This document shows positions 46,586 through 62,515 of a DNA stretch of 64,000 nt, in pieces. The notes under the pieces are model-generated. The model saw only the letters and a list, made by a program, of their open reading frames with translations. It made no database searches and was not told where the DNA came from. This stretch comes from Periplaneta americana (lineage: Eukaryota; Arthropoda; Insecta; Blattodea; Blattidae): NCBI RefSeq assembly GCF_040183065.1, contig NC_091131.1, forward strand, positions 99,882,330 through 99,946,329, read 5' to 3'. The stretch's first letter is position 1; each line of letters opens with the position of its first letter. A program made the translations under genes and the position numbers.

Positions 46586-47200
46586 TACTTACTTATAAAT
46601 GGATTTTAAAGAATCCCTCCTCACATAAGCCCGTCATCGGTCCCCATCATGAGCAAGATTAATTCACTCCCTAGCATCATATCCCACCTCCTCCAAACTC
46701 AATTTAATATATCCTCCCATCTACGTATCGGCCTCCCCAAAGGTCTTTTTCCCTCCGGTCTTCCAACTAACACAGCATTTCTGGATTCACTCAGACGAGC
46801 TACATGCCCTGCCCATCTCAAACGTCTGGATTTAATGATCCTAATTATGTTAGGTGAAGAATAGGCCTACAATGCGTGCAGCTCTGCGTTGTGTGACTTT
46901 CTCCATTCTCCTGAAACTTCATCCCTCTTTTCCTAAGTACCTTATTCTCGAACACACTTAACCTCTGTTCTTCTCTCAAAGTGAGAGTCCAAGTTTCACA
47001 GCCATACAGAACAACCGGTAATTGGTAATATAACTGTTTTATAAATTCTAACTTTCAGTAGGCTGGATGAAAAATCTTCTCAACAGAATAATAGCAGGCA
47101 TTTTCCATTTTTATTCTGCGTTTAATTTCCTCTCGAGAGTATCCCTGATACAGCGTAGAATTCTTTCGAAGTATTTCCGCTTTTCAACTGTTGCCTCTAA
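46586..47200 (-). mobile_element. LINE family A, 3' part, ~600 bp
   Basis: Reverse complement of the region also present forward at 55985-56612. Minus-strand islands read GCETWTLTLREEQR, RSLRWAGHVA-like, GRPEGKRPLGRP-like, WREELIHLAHDGDR-like and a terminus CCATTTATAAGTAAGTA. Many frameshifts; more decayed than the 56-kb copy. 5'-truncated. Confidence 0.85.
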
Positions 47201-47244
47201 TGTCCTTTTCTCTCTATAGATGACAGCATACTTTAGCTACTTGC

Positions 47245-47483
47245 GATACTTCTCGTACACATGGCCGGTCTATTGCGGAAGGTAAGGAGATGAAATACGA
47301 AATTATGTTGTTTAGTCAACTGTCCGAAGACAGGTCTGAACCTCACACGTGATACCAAAAAGGCACCACTTATAAGGCAACTAGGCCAGGAGATAATGGA
47401 ATAGGGTGGCCAGTTCCTTTCCCCTCCTATTGCATACATCGCCGATTAGCTACATATTACACTAATCAGACTTCAGATGCATA
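47245..47483 (-). repeat. Unclassified interspersed repeat, copy 1
   Basis: Inverted relative to the copy at the end of the window. Shared landmarks read on the minus strand are AGTCTGATTAGTGTAATATG, GAACTGGCCA, ATTATCTC.TGG and GGTTCA.ACCTGTCTTCG. Both copies keep an open frame reading MYA..GERNWP.Y.IISW.SC, so the family may once have been coding. Confidence 0.7.
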
Positions 47484-47689
47484 CAAACAATTGTTCTTCC
47501 TCTGACACAAAGATGACCTAGGTAATGATGACTTTGCTCAAATAAACCAAGGCATTACCCTTTACTACATTAGTAGATGTTACCTATTGTAAATAAAAGT
47601 ATATTTTTTAAATAGTATATTATGAAACAAGTTTATATTACGTATACTTTATTGAATGAGTCAATGTTCAGGAAACGGGCCTGAATATA
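47484..47689. other. Spacer
   Basis: Short AT-rich stretch with no supported feature. Confidence 0.4.
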
Positions 47690-49990
<2,301 letters not shown>

Positions 49991-50002
49991 TGGTGTAGCG
50001 TG

Positions 50003-51149
50003 TCAAGTTGTAGCGAAAATTTAATTTGTCTGATACGGGAAATTACGATATTTTTAACATCGTTTGATAGATTCTGTATTCGATTACGCTCAGTGTTATT
50101 TGATAAGGGCACACTGGAGATCAAGTTTGCAGTTTTTTCGTCCACCATGCACTTCACTACCTTCACTAATAGTGGTTTCGTAAGAGTTTCAGCAAGAGTG
50201 AGGTTTACCAGCAAGAGCCAGGTCATGATTAATCAAGTACGAAGATTCCAGTGCTTTCTCGTTATTTGTTTTTTACATGAGATAAAAATATTGTCTAAAC
50301 TGTGTATAATGGAGTTCGTCAGTTTTCCTTTCAAAGTACCTAGTCTGCAGTTTCATTTGTGAAGTCAGGATGAGTTTCGAAATGTCCTGCTTGGCAGGGA
50401 ACATAGAAGTTATAGAACTATTGGGAAAAACTTTATTACATATCACACACTGTGGACGTCCATCAGCAAACTCAGGGAATCCCATGTTCAAATATGAATC
50501 ACAATATTTTCGTTTTTTAATTCCTCTCAGTACCTCTACACTAGACATCGTCGACTCTGAAGCAGGATCATGTCCAACATATTCCGAACTCAATCTTAAG
50601 GAATTCGCATTATCTTCTTTTAAAGTAAGGTTACACCTGTTGTTATCCCCCTTTAACTCAGCACTGGTTGATAGCTGATGACTCTCGGGTATTACGGAGC
50701 CCGTCTTAAGCCACAGTTCCATTTCAACGAAAGTTTAGCTAACACTTCTGCAATCAAATTAACATGCAGGTGTATATATATTTTAGGCAACATAACAGTC
50801 AATAAATTGTAGATTCCACGTATCACGATTAACAAACGCTGCCTGCTTGGTATATACAACATAAAATAAATTTCGAGAATCCTCGAGTACAGTACTTGGC
50901 AAGCAAGAAAGATCGAGACAGTTCCAGTAATGAGTAGATCTATTATTGGTGCTTCCATCTAGAAAGAAAACGCAAACTATTTTCTGAGAAAGTATTTCCG
51001 CTTGATGGAAGTAGTTTTTGCGTTTTTCTCACTAGAGATTAGATGGAAACAGAAATTTTTGTCATCTTCATAACAGCCGCGGACGGAGCCCCTGAGAATC
51101 ATTCGCGGAACCCTTTTGAGTTCCGCGGAGCACACTTTGGGAACCGCTG
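50003..51149 (-). mobile_element. hAT 5' half, ZBED5-like, truncated
   Basis: Begins on the minus strand with CAGCGGTTCCCAAAGTGTG and CCGCGGAAC, the terminus type of Charlie/ZBED5-like hAT elements. Coding islands: KRKYCDSYLNMGFPEFADGR, PQCVICNKVFPNSS (BED finger CxxC), then TLTKPLLVKVVKCMVDEK, VPLSNNTERNRIQNLSNDVK and SRIRQIKFSLQLD. The frame stops exactly at the conserved LQLD(E) block, where the neighbouring GTF2IRD2-like element begins. Confidence 0.8.
50011..50722 (-). pseudogene. ZBED5-like hAT transposase N-terminal half
   Basis: Opens MELWLKTGSVIPESHQ. The BED-type zinc finger (CVIC) is followed by frame loss after NSS. The next frame carries the alpha-helical insertion preceding the first catalytic Asp: SNNTERNRIQ and RQIKFSLQLD. 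The residues after LQLD that carry the Asp motif of the family are replaced by unrelated sequence. Not functional. Confidence 0.75.
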
Positions 51150-51574
51150 CTTTAACCCTCATTACCCATTTTTGACTTACCACTTCTGCTCTCAACGGCT
51201 CATTTAGCACTTCTAAAAATAAAGGTAACAGATGTCTAAAATACTGATGAACGTTGAAGTAGCGAAATAAATGAATTACTTAATGTTTGCAAAATACCTT
51301 TCTTTTCGGTACAGTTACTTTGACGTGAAGATCATGCTTGGGTTTAGGATAGAATAAATGACGTCACGGGAGACGCCGTTTGAGCAGGACAAACCTGCAC
51401 ATACTGCATGCTCGATCAGACCGAGCATGAAGATTCGAAACCGATTAGAGGGCTCGAGCCTTTCCAAGGCTAACAGAATCTTCAACGAGCACAACCACTG
51501 TTTTACACGACTTTTAATTTCTACATGCACTGACATTGTATACGTGATATAGTAACAGAGTAGCTACTATAATA
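51150..51574. other. Spacer between hAT elements
   Basis: Nothing recognised. Confidence 0.4.
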
Positions 51575-51804
51575 CAAAGTGCGAATTAACGGGGGGGGGG
51601 GGATGAGGGGATTTCCCCCTGTTGAAAAGTTATCCCCTTCTCATAAATTCATATTAACTTCCCTGTCAGGAATAATTTCTGTTCCCCTCATAAAATATAA
51701 TTGTTTTAATACGAGTATACCTCTTTATAAAGTATAAAGTAAGTAAAGAAAATAATATTGATGTACCTTATAATCACTGACAAGCTGACAACAATCAATA
51801 ATAG

Positions 51805-51805
51805 C

Positions 51806-51853
<48 letters not shown>
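51805..51853. repeat. (TAA)n microsatellite, insertion site
   Basis: Continues on the other side of the inserted hAT element (54053-54071), showing that the array was split by the insertion. Confidence 0.9.
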
Positions 51854-51856
51854 CAT

Positions 51857-54052
<2,196 letters not shown>

Positions 54053-54142
54053 ATAATAATAATAATAATAATTTCATGTATGGTACCGATATTCTCTACC
54101 TAGAATTCTATCCCCTCATCAGAAATCTTAATTTGCACCCTG

Positions 54143-55984
54143 CCTTAATATCATGAGATACGACACTCATGATGAGGCGTGAGAGAAAGGAAAAATTGGA
54201 TTGAGAAACTTCCCTCCCTCGCTACGCTTCGACTTGCAAGCTAGCTAGCTCGCTTACTCCCACCATAAGATTCTTACTATGAGCTACGGCGCACGAATGC
54301 ATTTGGTTTCACGAGATAATGAATGATCTATAACTGCCTTACACCGATTTTTTTTTCTAATTTTTGTCGGTTATTTGGTGATACTGTATCAACTACTAGG
54401 TTATTTAGCGTTGATGGAATTGGTGACGGCGAAATTTCATTTGGCGATATGAGACTGAGGATTCGCCATGGGAGTACCTAACATTCGCTTCAAAGTTCGG
54501 GAAAACCTCGAAAACAATCCAAAACAGATAATCTGTCTAAATGGAAATGAAACACACGCCCGAGCACAGTTCCGTACCAGTAGATAAACGCCCCTACAAC
54601 CTCTATTTCTTAAAGCCACTACTTTGACTAATGACAAGGAAAATAAGTGACAAGTGTGCCAGCACCTAAAATTTCTATGTTTCGTAAACAAAAAGATAAG
54701 GGACTTGTGAAAAGGGACAGGTAACAAGCAAATTAAGAGTCAATTTTACTAGTCTGCTCAGTTTCTCGAATAAATTTACTACCAGTAATCATATTTGATT
54801 ATAAGTTATTTTGGCAAGTCCAAAACTTACAGTAAGTTATCCTATTAAGTGTGCACGTTTTGGAGTAAAGAAGAAATAATATACAAGAAATGTGGTCAAG
54901 TGATTCAGAAGAGGGAAATATAATACAGAATCCTAAAAGAAAAAGAATATAAAAGGTTGATTATTTTGGTGTGGGAAATGCATATGCATTTAATGAGATA
55001 TTCAGGTTAAGTTCAACGAAAATGGGAGAGTTTTTAGCTGTAATTTACTAATTTACACAAAATACTGTTCGAATTAATGTTTATCAGTCAATGGGCAATT
55101 TTTTTCCGGTTTTTAATTTTTTTGATCTTCTGTTATTTTAGGTGAACACAAAACATAAAATGTCTTCTCTGATTTTATGGAGTAATGCTAAATTTTGATC
55201 TGTCATTTTACTTGTCAAACTTGCCAACAACTGACAGTCACTTGACAAGATGTTAATAATAATTCTACCTACATATAGTCTGCCTATACAGTAGAGTATT
55301 ACTATAACAAAAACGCTCCAAAAAATTATATGACAAAACCAAAACTTAAAATTAAATTTAAAAAAAACATGAAACTGTATAGAATTGCAGTAGACATATA
55401 CATTTTGGCTTTAATATAATTTTCATTTGACGATCATGTTGAAAAGTGTTTCCAATTAAGCAGTTCTTCTCTTTATTAGACAACGCTTGTATGTGGAAAA
55501 CTTCATTAAACCTCAAAAAAATAACTAGTACATACGGAAAATGTGGAATATCATAGATGTCTACATTGTCATACTATTAGATGGCAATGATCCGCGATAA
55601 AATGACATACAAATCATCCAGTTACTTCTGTTGTTTCATATGGTGAAACTCATATTTCCTTAAGTGGTATAATGTCCCTTACGAGAGTCAAAACATTTTC
55701 ATAGCAGGGCGAAAAACTGACTCAATGTTATTGTACAAGTAAGTTTTCTTTTACTGTAATTTTCTATAAATATCTTAAACTGACGGTTTCCGACTTTTTC
55801 AAACGCAATATTAGCTAAGAACATCAAACATCATGCTACACGAGTCCTCATAGAACAGTGACCTTGAAGCAGCAAATAAATTTGAAGAGAATAAAGGTCT
55901 GTTTTGAGTCTCCTTAAGAAATACTACATTACGTGTGGGTTTTCCAGTGCTTCTGTATGAAATATCGTTTTTCTGCTCTGCGAA
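54143..55984. other. Unassigned spacer
   Basis: No gene or mobile element recognised. A 96-codon minus frame at 54437-54727 has no motif. Confidence 0.45.
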
Positions 55985-56612
55985 GAGATGGAAAAATTCA
56001 TATATCTTGGAGCAACAGTAACAAATATAAATGACACTCGGGAGGAAATTAAACGCAGAATAAATATGGGAAATGCCTGTTATTATTCGGTTGAGAAGCT
56101 TTTGTCATCTAGTCTGCTGTCAAAAAATCTGAAAATTGGAATCTATAAAACAGTTATATTACCGGTTGTTCTGTATGGTTGTGAAACTTGGACTCTCACT
56201 TTGAGAGAGGAACAGAGATTAAGGGTTTTTGAGAATAAGGGCCCAAGGGGCTAAGAGGGATGAAGTTACAGGAGAATGGAGAAAGTTACACAACACAGAA
56301 CTGCACGCATTGTATTCTTCACCTGACATAATTAGGAACATTAAATCCAGATGTTTGAGATGGGCAGGGCATGTAGCAGTTATGGGCGAATCCAGAAATG
56401 CTTATAGAGTGTTAGTTGGGAGATCGGAGGGAAAAAGACCTTTGGGGAGGCCGAGACTTAGATGGGAAGATAATATTAAAATGGATTTGAGGGAGGTGGG
56501 ATATGATGATAGAGAATGGATTAATCTTGCACAGGATAGGGACCGATGGCGGGCTTATGACATGTGATGGAGGCAATGAACCTGCGGGTTCCTTAAAAGC
56601 CATTTGTAAGTA
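55985..56612 (+). mobile_element. LINE family A, best-preserved 3' copy
   Basis: Reverse-transcriptase C-terminus: EKFIYLGATVTNINDTREEI, KRRINMGNACYYSVEKLL, VILPVVLYGCETWTLTLREE, one frameshift near 56245, then SRCLRWAGHVAVMGESRNAY, GKRPLGRPRLRWEDNIKMDL and EWINLAQDRDRWRAY. The 3' UTR includes GAACCTGCGGGTTCCTTAAA and finishes CCATTTGTAAGTAAGTTA, a GTAA-repeat tail. 5'-truncated, with one frameshift in coding sequence; the youngest of four copies in the window. Confidence 0.9.
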
Positions 56613-58179
56613 AGTTATAACTGATATATACGGCATTCGAACTGAATTATTCACTTTAAACTCTTCTATCAGTAACTTCCGAAAGCTTAGAATTTATTTC
56701 TTTCTGAATAGTCACTACCTTATTTGCTGATATGCAATCCTGAATTGATCGTGAGTAACGTGGGGAGGGTGGAGAGTTGTTTATGACGTAATAGTAGGAT
56801 TAAATTTGTCGAAGAGGTCGACAGCTTCAATCAGCCTGAGAATTGGCTAGCTTTAGCATAAAGGAAAGGCAATAAAAAGCGCAACTCGGCTATGAAGATA
56901 ATCTCATACTTCACTATATTAATCAGAAGCTGAATGTACTATAAGTCTGCACCCTGGTGTTGAGCTATACACTATACACAGCTAATCTGATTCCAGCTGG
57001 TCGGTGACCAAACGCTGGGCTGTAGTTATTAGTCAAGGTAGTCGTTTTAAGAAACAGGCCTATGCGATACGCTGATGGCTACTCTCCTGATGGTCGGGCC
57101 ATTTTTATTTACATCGGATAATTAATTAATGATACGGATTACTTATCATGACAGAAGTCATGACGAAAAATTACTGTTTTATGCTTTAACTAATTCCAAT
57201 TCAAGTTCAAAGGCTATCTCAACAACGCAAAACTCCATGTCATCATTATCGTTACTACTAAAGCGTGATCTAGACTTTGGTCGGGTGTGCAAGGTACAAT
57301 GTTGATAAATTTGTGAGTTCATTCTCGTACGAGATTTTGCAAATTTGATTTCTAACAACTACTACTGCATACGCTTTTTGTTAAGACGGTCAGAGTTCAA
57401 TTCCTAGACTCTGAACGGAAAATGAGGCAAAAAATAACTAATGTGGAAACCTTCCTTTTTAATCGATTAACGGTTAGCCTATTTACCGACACTAGCGTTA
57501 GTGAATTGGTGATAGAGATATTATTTTACTTCGCGACATGAGTTCAAGTCTTCGTCAAGAAATTACCTACAGTAGTGGAAAATCTCGGAAAAAACTTACC
57601 AGGTAATCAGACCAAACAGAAATCTAACCCAAGTCAAGAGCAGCCATGAAGAGAATCGAGCTCCCCAATACCTACATTACGCCGACATGTCCATCTCCCC
57701 TAGGAATACTATTTTTTAACCGTTCTCGTGGGCAAGTGCTTATCATTGGATATGAGGTTCACGGGTTTGAACTCGGAAAGGAATTAAAGCCGAAGATCTC
57801 CTGCTGTACATTTACGGCACATTCTGTACAACAATCTTGTCCCTGAATGTGAGGCCTATAGGAAAAATCACCAATCATTTCTCACCTGACCAGTATAAAA
57901 CTGTGATGTTTTTCCTTTGTCAATGTGATGAGCTGTAGCTATAAAATAAGTTGAGATCTAACGTCAAAATTACATATTATGCGAGTTCTATGCGTAATGT
58001 CAAGTGAAATAAGACAACCTGGACAATGCAAGTTGACAAAAAGTTGGCTACAAACAAACAATATTCCTATGTGTCTTATGCATTCTATAAGCATCAATGG
58101 CTTACGAAAAATTTTGCCAAGGGGGGATCATTATTAAAATTGTTTACAATTTATACATTATAAGTATTTTAAATTTTGT

Positions 58180-58227
<48 letters not shown>

Positions 58228-59750
58228 GCTGAGTTTTAACTGTAATTAGTTCCGAGAAGAACGTTCGTGACAACATTGTCACGTTGTGGCTGTGAAGAAA
58301 CATTTACCAATGTGAAACTTTTACTAACCTCGCGAGAATCGCTATGCGAATTTTTTGCTAGAACATTATAAAATTGAGCATTGCAGTCGCTTACAGTTAG
58401 ACATATCAAAGAACCCGGAACGATATTGTGGAGTTTATATTAAAAATATGAACTGTCAAATATACAAAACGTTAAACGAACGAACGGGTAAATAACGATC
58501 TTAAAATGAGTTTAAAATCGACAATTTACAATATTTAACATCTACCCTGCAGAACTGTCAAAACAATCTTTTCAATATGTTTTACAAGTTAAATTTCATA
58601 TTGTGTCAGCTTCATTTTATTACAAGGCCCATACTAGGCGATAGATCTCTCTATAATAAAGACAACATTGTTATAATTATCGAACGTGCCGCAGCACTAA
58701 GCACAGGGATTATATTGAAGAAGGGATAGGAGGACTATGTCGATGTAGATTTTATGACAGTGGAAAATTAGAGAAGAGAAACCGATTATGGATAACAAAA
58801 TACTCAAATCTAAATATATAATTTTTTTTTTCAAAAAGTTCAAGGGGAGGGAGTTCAAACCCGGTAACTTACCCTTGCGTACGCCCCTGATAAGTATCCA
58901 TCTTTAACGCTCACTTCAAGATGAAGAGATGTGGTTCGTCACATAGAATTATAGAGTTAAGTCGTACGATTGGAACATCTAACTTGTGACGACCATTGAA
59001 ATAGAACTACTGTATATCAAACCACTAACTCGACACTTCCATAATCTTGTGCGAAATACTGCGTATCTGCGTATTTTATCCTTGTAACAATTCTCTGATG
59101 TATAGAGTTGATCATAAATTCCATAACTTTTGCCTAGAAAGGCAACGTAAAAACTCACTTGGCTATTATAACCTCTTTAATTATTCATGTTTTGACACAT
59201 TCCACATCAATAATTTGTGTATCCACCATTTGCCTTCCGTACAGTACATTTTCTAATGGTCATTCTACCTGTGACGAAGGCGATTTCTTCCTTTTTCAGT
59301 TCCCCTTTCCATATCTCTTTCTGGCTCAATTTTTTTACGTGAATGCGTCTATAATTATGGTCCAGTACTAGGGTACCACTCCAGAAAATTAACCAATACA
59401 TTTTCACGAAATTTTGTCGCATCTATCATTTTTAAATCACACGACACATATCGATGAAGTAAACGGCGATCGACAGACGAAGGATAATGTATTCCAACGT
59501 GACCTAAGTTGGAGCGAATGACTCATCTAGCGATATGCGAGACGGGGGAGGGAAATCGAGGCACGAACTAGTGCGTCGTGCGGTAGCCGAGGCAGTGTAA
59601 CTCGAGAATGCGAAGCGATAGAACGTTCGCAGTGATGTCAAACAATTCGTAACCAACCAAGCTACAATCTCAATTGAGCAACGGCCAGCAGTCGACAAGT
59701 TAAATTGGAAAAATTCGCGATTGAAGTTGATTAAAGTGAGAAAATTCATA
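56613..59750. other. Spacer; possible old SINE pieces
   Basis: A TTA array (58181-58224). GGGTTTGAACTC at about 57760 could be a decayed polymerase III B box followed by a SINE body. A lone terminus CAGGGGCGTACGCAAGG (inverted, near 58890) resembles a hAT end without partner. None is strong enough to call. Confidence 0.4.
58181..58224. repeat. (TTA)n microsatellite
   Basis: About 15 uninterrupted units. Confidence 0.95.
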
Positions 59751-59781
59751 ATGTCGAGGCACCGCAAATGGGAGCGGGTGT
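59505..59781 (+). promoter_or_regulatory. CpG-rich patch with possible first exon
   Basis: CpG density is far above the window background between about 59515 and 59640 (roughly 14 CpG in 115 bases). Downstream at 59751 an ATG opens MSRHRKWERV and runs into a consensus donor GTAAGT at 59782. This would suit the 5' end of a plus-strand gene whose other exons lie beyond the window, but no protein match is recognised. Overlap with a minus-strand exon 40 bases further makes it uncertain. Confidence 0.3.
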
Positions 59782-59820
59782 GTAAGTAACAAATAGCAAG
59801 CGACAGGGGCATGATATTAC

Positions 59821-59952
59821 TACAGCAACCCGCATGTTTACTCTCAATGCATACGAGATGATTACTCCCAGAAGTCCCAGCACTGCGAAGATACACCGGG
59901 TTTCCAGGACATGTGAAAAGAAGAGATAATGATTGTCAATGCTGACGTTCAC
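59821..59952 (-). CDS. SLC17-family transporter exon (N-terminal helix)
   Basis: Reads HVLETRCIFAVLGLLGVIIS followed by YALRVNMRVAVV, the first transmembrane helix and diagnostic YALRVN(L/M).VA.V motif of SLC17 anion/phosphate/sialin/vesicular glutamate transporters (MFS fold). The acceptor is TTAAG or, slightly inside, GTCAG; the donor GTAATA follows GTTGCTGTA. About 44 codons. No other exon of such a gene was found within the window on either side, so it is an isolated real exon with large introns, or a relic. Function of the full protein cannot be narrowed. Confidence 0.55.
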
Positions 59953-61391
59953 CTTAACAGCAATTATACATTCCGTCCGAGTGGTTACGTCTCAGGATCG
60001 TCGGAAGGGAGAAATTACGTGACAGTTACTTAACGTGGCTCTTTCCTTTAAACTATTTCAGATAGTTGTATAACATTACGAAGACTACGTAGAGTCCAAT
60101 TCCCAACAGAAAATGTTTTCACGAAACAGCTAAGACTGGCTTTAACAGCCCAGCCACTAGCCTTTGCCAGCAGTACGGATGTCAGAAACCGGGATGCGAC
60201 ATAACCAAACGGACAGACAGTATCAGCGCATAAAACTTATGGCTGTCATACAGCTTTTTTTTTCTTTTTGCTTCTGGGAGGGGGTTAATCTTAAATCCGC
60301 CTGTCGGTAGCTCATCAGAGTCGTCTCCAACCAATCACAAACCTCACAACTAACTACAATTCATCACAACAAACAGTTTTACCGACTTAGTGAAAGTGCG
60401 ATGCCATCGACGAGCTAATCGAGGACTTAACAAACATGCTTATGTGTAACTGCAAGTCATAGACAAGCCGCCGAAGTATTGTGAGGTTTCAGTAATGAAA
60501 CATCTAATCTAAGCGTTGCCACATTGAGGGGACGCTGTCAAATTAATTTTGAATTACAATAAGTGCTTACCTGTTTGCTCATTCTGTAATAATTTGAATA
60601 ACTTACAGGTGAATAATGACGACACTTATTTTATGATCTCAAGTATACATGATCAACATGCTAAACGCACAAAATGAAAGAGAAATAATGGAGGAGAAAC
60701 TATTAAACGTTCGCAATCGAGCGTCCTTGCAAGGCCATTTGAGGCTGCGAGCAAGTCTATGTCAGCTCCAAACCGGTTAGCCACTCGTCTCACTCCGTAT
60801 TTCACAGTTACGCACGCACGGAATTATTGCATTAACAATATTTTATACTAATCGTTATAGCCATGAAGGACCGAGGTTCGAAGCATGACGTCTCCTTCTT
60901 ATCAGGGAAATTAGATCGAGCGGCCTATTCCGCTCTCATGCCATAATTTTTTAGATCTTCCCTATTTTCTTTTTCCATGTAACTGGTAAATATCACATTC
61001 AAAAAATCTGAATGAGTTGTTCAATCATTTTACCATTTACAACAGCAGTCATCAGCACAGAGCACTCGCGGCTAGCGTCTCTTACCCGCGGATAAGAGAC
61101 TGCACTATGATGCATCCGTAGCTGCTGGCAAGTATGCTCTCTCCCTCTCTGCCTCCTGCACGAGGGGCATATGATGTTGCACCGAATACCCTTTATCCAT
61201 TTCAACGAGTGCTGACGATCACTGATTTACAATTTACTTCCACTCAGAATATTTCTCCGTTTTTACATAACTGTTTCTACTGTTTCATTGTTAGCCTATG
61301 TTTGCTTTTACAATAAGCATATGGCGCTATTATGCAGTGGCAAAATCTTTATCATTGCTACTTCTGACTAGTGTATAGCATGTAAAACATT
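59953..61391. other. Unassigned, comparatively CpG-rich spacer
   Basis: CpG clusters near 60700-60790 and 61050-61110. CCGAGTGGTTACGTCTCAG at about 59974 resembles a tRNA-like A box but no B box lies at the right distance. Nothing further supported. Confidence 0.4.
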
Positions 61392-61814
61392 CAGAGTGCG
61401 AATCAACGTAGGGGATGTGGGGGATCCCCCCCCCCCGTTGGCAAGTTATCTCCCTCTCATAAAATTAACATCCCTTCCCGGGATAACTTCTATCCCCCTC
61501 ATAAAATATAATTGTTTTAATACGAGTATACTTCATAAAGTAAGCAAAGAAAATGATACTGATGTACTATCACCGACAAGCTGACACCAATCAATAACTT
61601 AGGAATTACACATCTTATCTTAAGCCTGCTCATGGATATAATTATTATTATGATCAAGATGCAAGACAAGCAACTCAGTGTGACCAAGCGTTGAGGCGTA
61701 TCGAATGAGTTAGAGGTCGTCTCTGTCGTTCTGTTGTGTGTATTAAGAATACCGTTTTTTTCTATCTAGTATTCTATCCCCTCCCCTCTATCAGAAATCT
61801 TAATTCGCACCCTG
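61392..61814. mobile_element. hAT-type non-autonomous element (423 bp)
   Basis: Ends CAGAGTGCGAATCAACG and, inverted from the right, CAGGGTGCGAATTAAG. Flanking octamers AAAACATT (61384-61391) and AAAACATC (61815-61822) match at 7 of 8. Contains a C-run of ~11 near the left end opposite a G-rich stretch, and shares its internal sequence with the element at 51575-54142. Confidence 0.85.
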
Positions 61815-62199
61815 AAAACATCACATATCGTGGGCTTACTGAGAAAAGTCCGGAACTACATAGGAAAGCAATGAGACCAGTAAGCTCACGATATTATTCT
61901 TTCTACGAGCTTCAATACATTTTATCATTGCACATAATTCGTTTCCGGCATCAAAGAAAGCGCTTGATTTTGGTTTTCGGCGTTCTTTGACACTGTCCTC
62001 TCTGACAGATGCAGCTCCCTGTCAACTGTCTCAAATCCACCTCAGCAAACAAGTGCAACTCGTTACAAATCTGCATTTTCAATTGACATTCAATTATAGA
62101 GTTCACGTAATTTACAAAGCTAATCGCCTGTAAATCAAATAAGCTTGCCTACTATATACGTAATTAGCCTACTGTTGTCACGCCAGGAGAAGTCGGCTG
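61815..62199. other. Spacer
   Basis: No supported feature. Confidence 0.4.
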
Positions 62200-62231
62200 A
62201 AGTACTTAGACGGGACGGAGGGGAAACAGTC

Positions 62232-62241
62232 GCGCATGCGC
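62232..62241. promoter_or_regulatory. NRF1/ewg-type palindrome GCGCATGCGC
   Basis: A perfect 10-base match to the consensus bound by NRF-1 (Erect wing in insects), inside the CpG-rich left end of the transposon and about 280 bases upstream of its transposase ATG. It may drive transposase transcription. One chance occurrence of this motif in AT-rich DNA is unlikely, but binding is not shown. Confidence 0.5.
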
Positions 62242-62515
62242 ACCGCGCTGTTCACTGCAATATTCCAGTTTCACAAACATCTACTATACGTGTCTATGAG
62301 TCTTTGCGACTTTGTGAAATAATAGTAGGGTTTTTATTGTAGTGTTTTATTAGTTTCAACAGGATGATCGTTTTCAATATAGCGCAAATCTTTGTACTGC
62401 TTTAGTTATCGTTTGCTTTTAGTGTTAATAGTGTTGATAATAATATAGTTAATAGAATTTATGTTACTGTATACTGTTAGTTTAGGTTTATAGCAGTTTT
62501 TTGTTTATTGTAAAT

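Noticed and set aside
58840..58895. hAT terminus CAGGGGCGTACGC
   Set aside because: Only one end found; no partner terminus or duplicated target.
59974..60100. Possible tRNA-like SINE (CCGAGTGGTTACGTCTCAG with GAGTCCAATTCCC)
   Set aside because: The two boxes are over 100 bases apart, too far for a polymerase III internal promoter of normal size.
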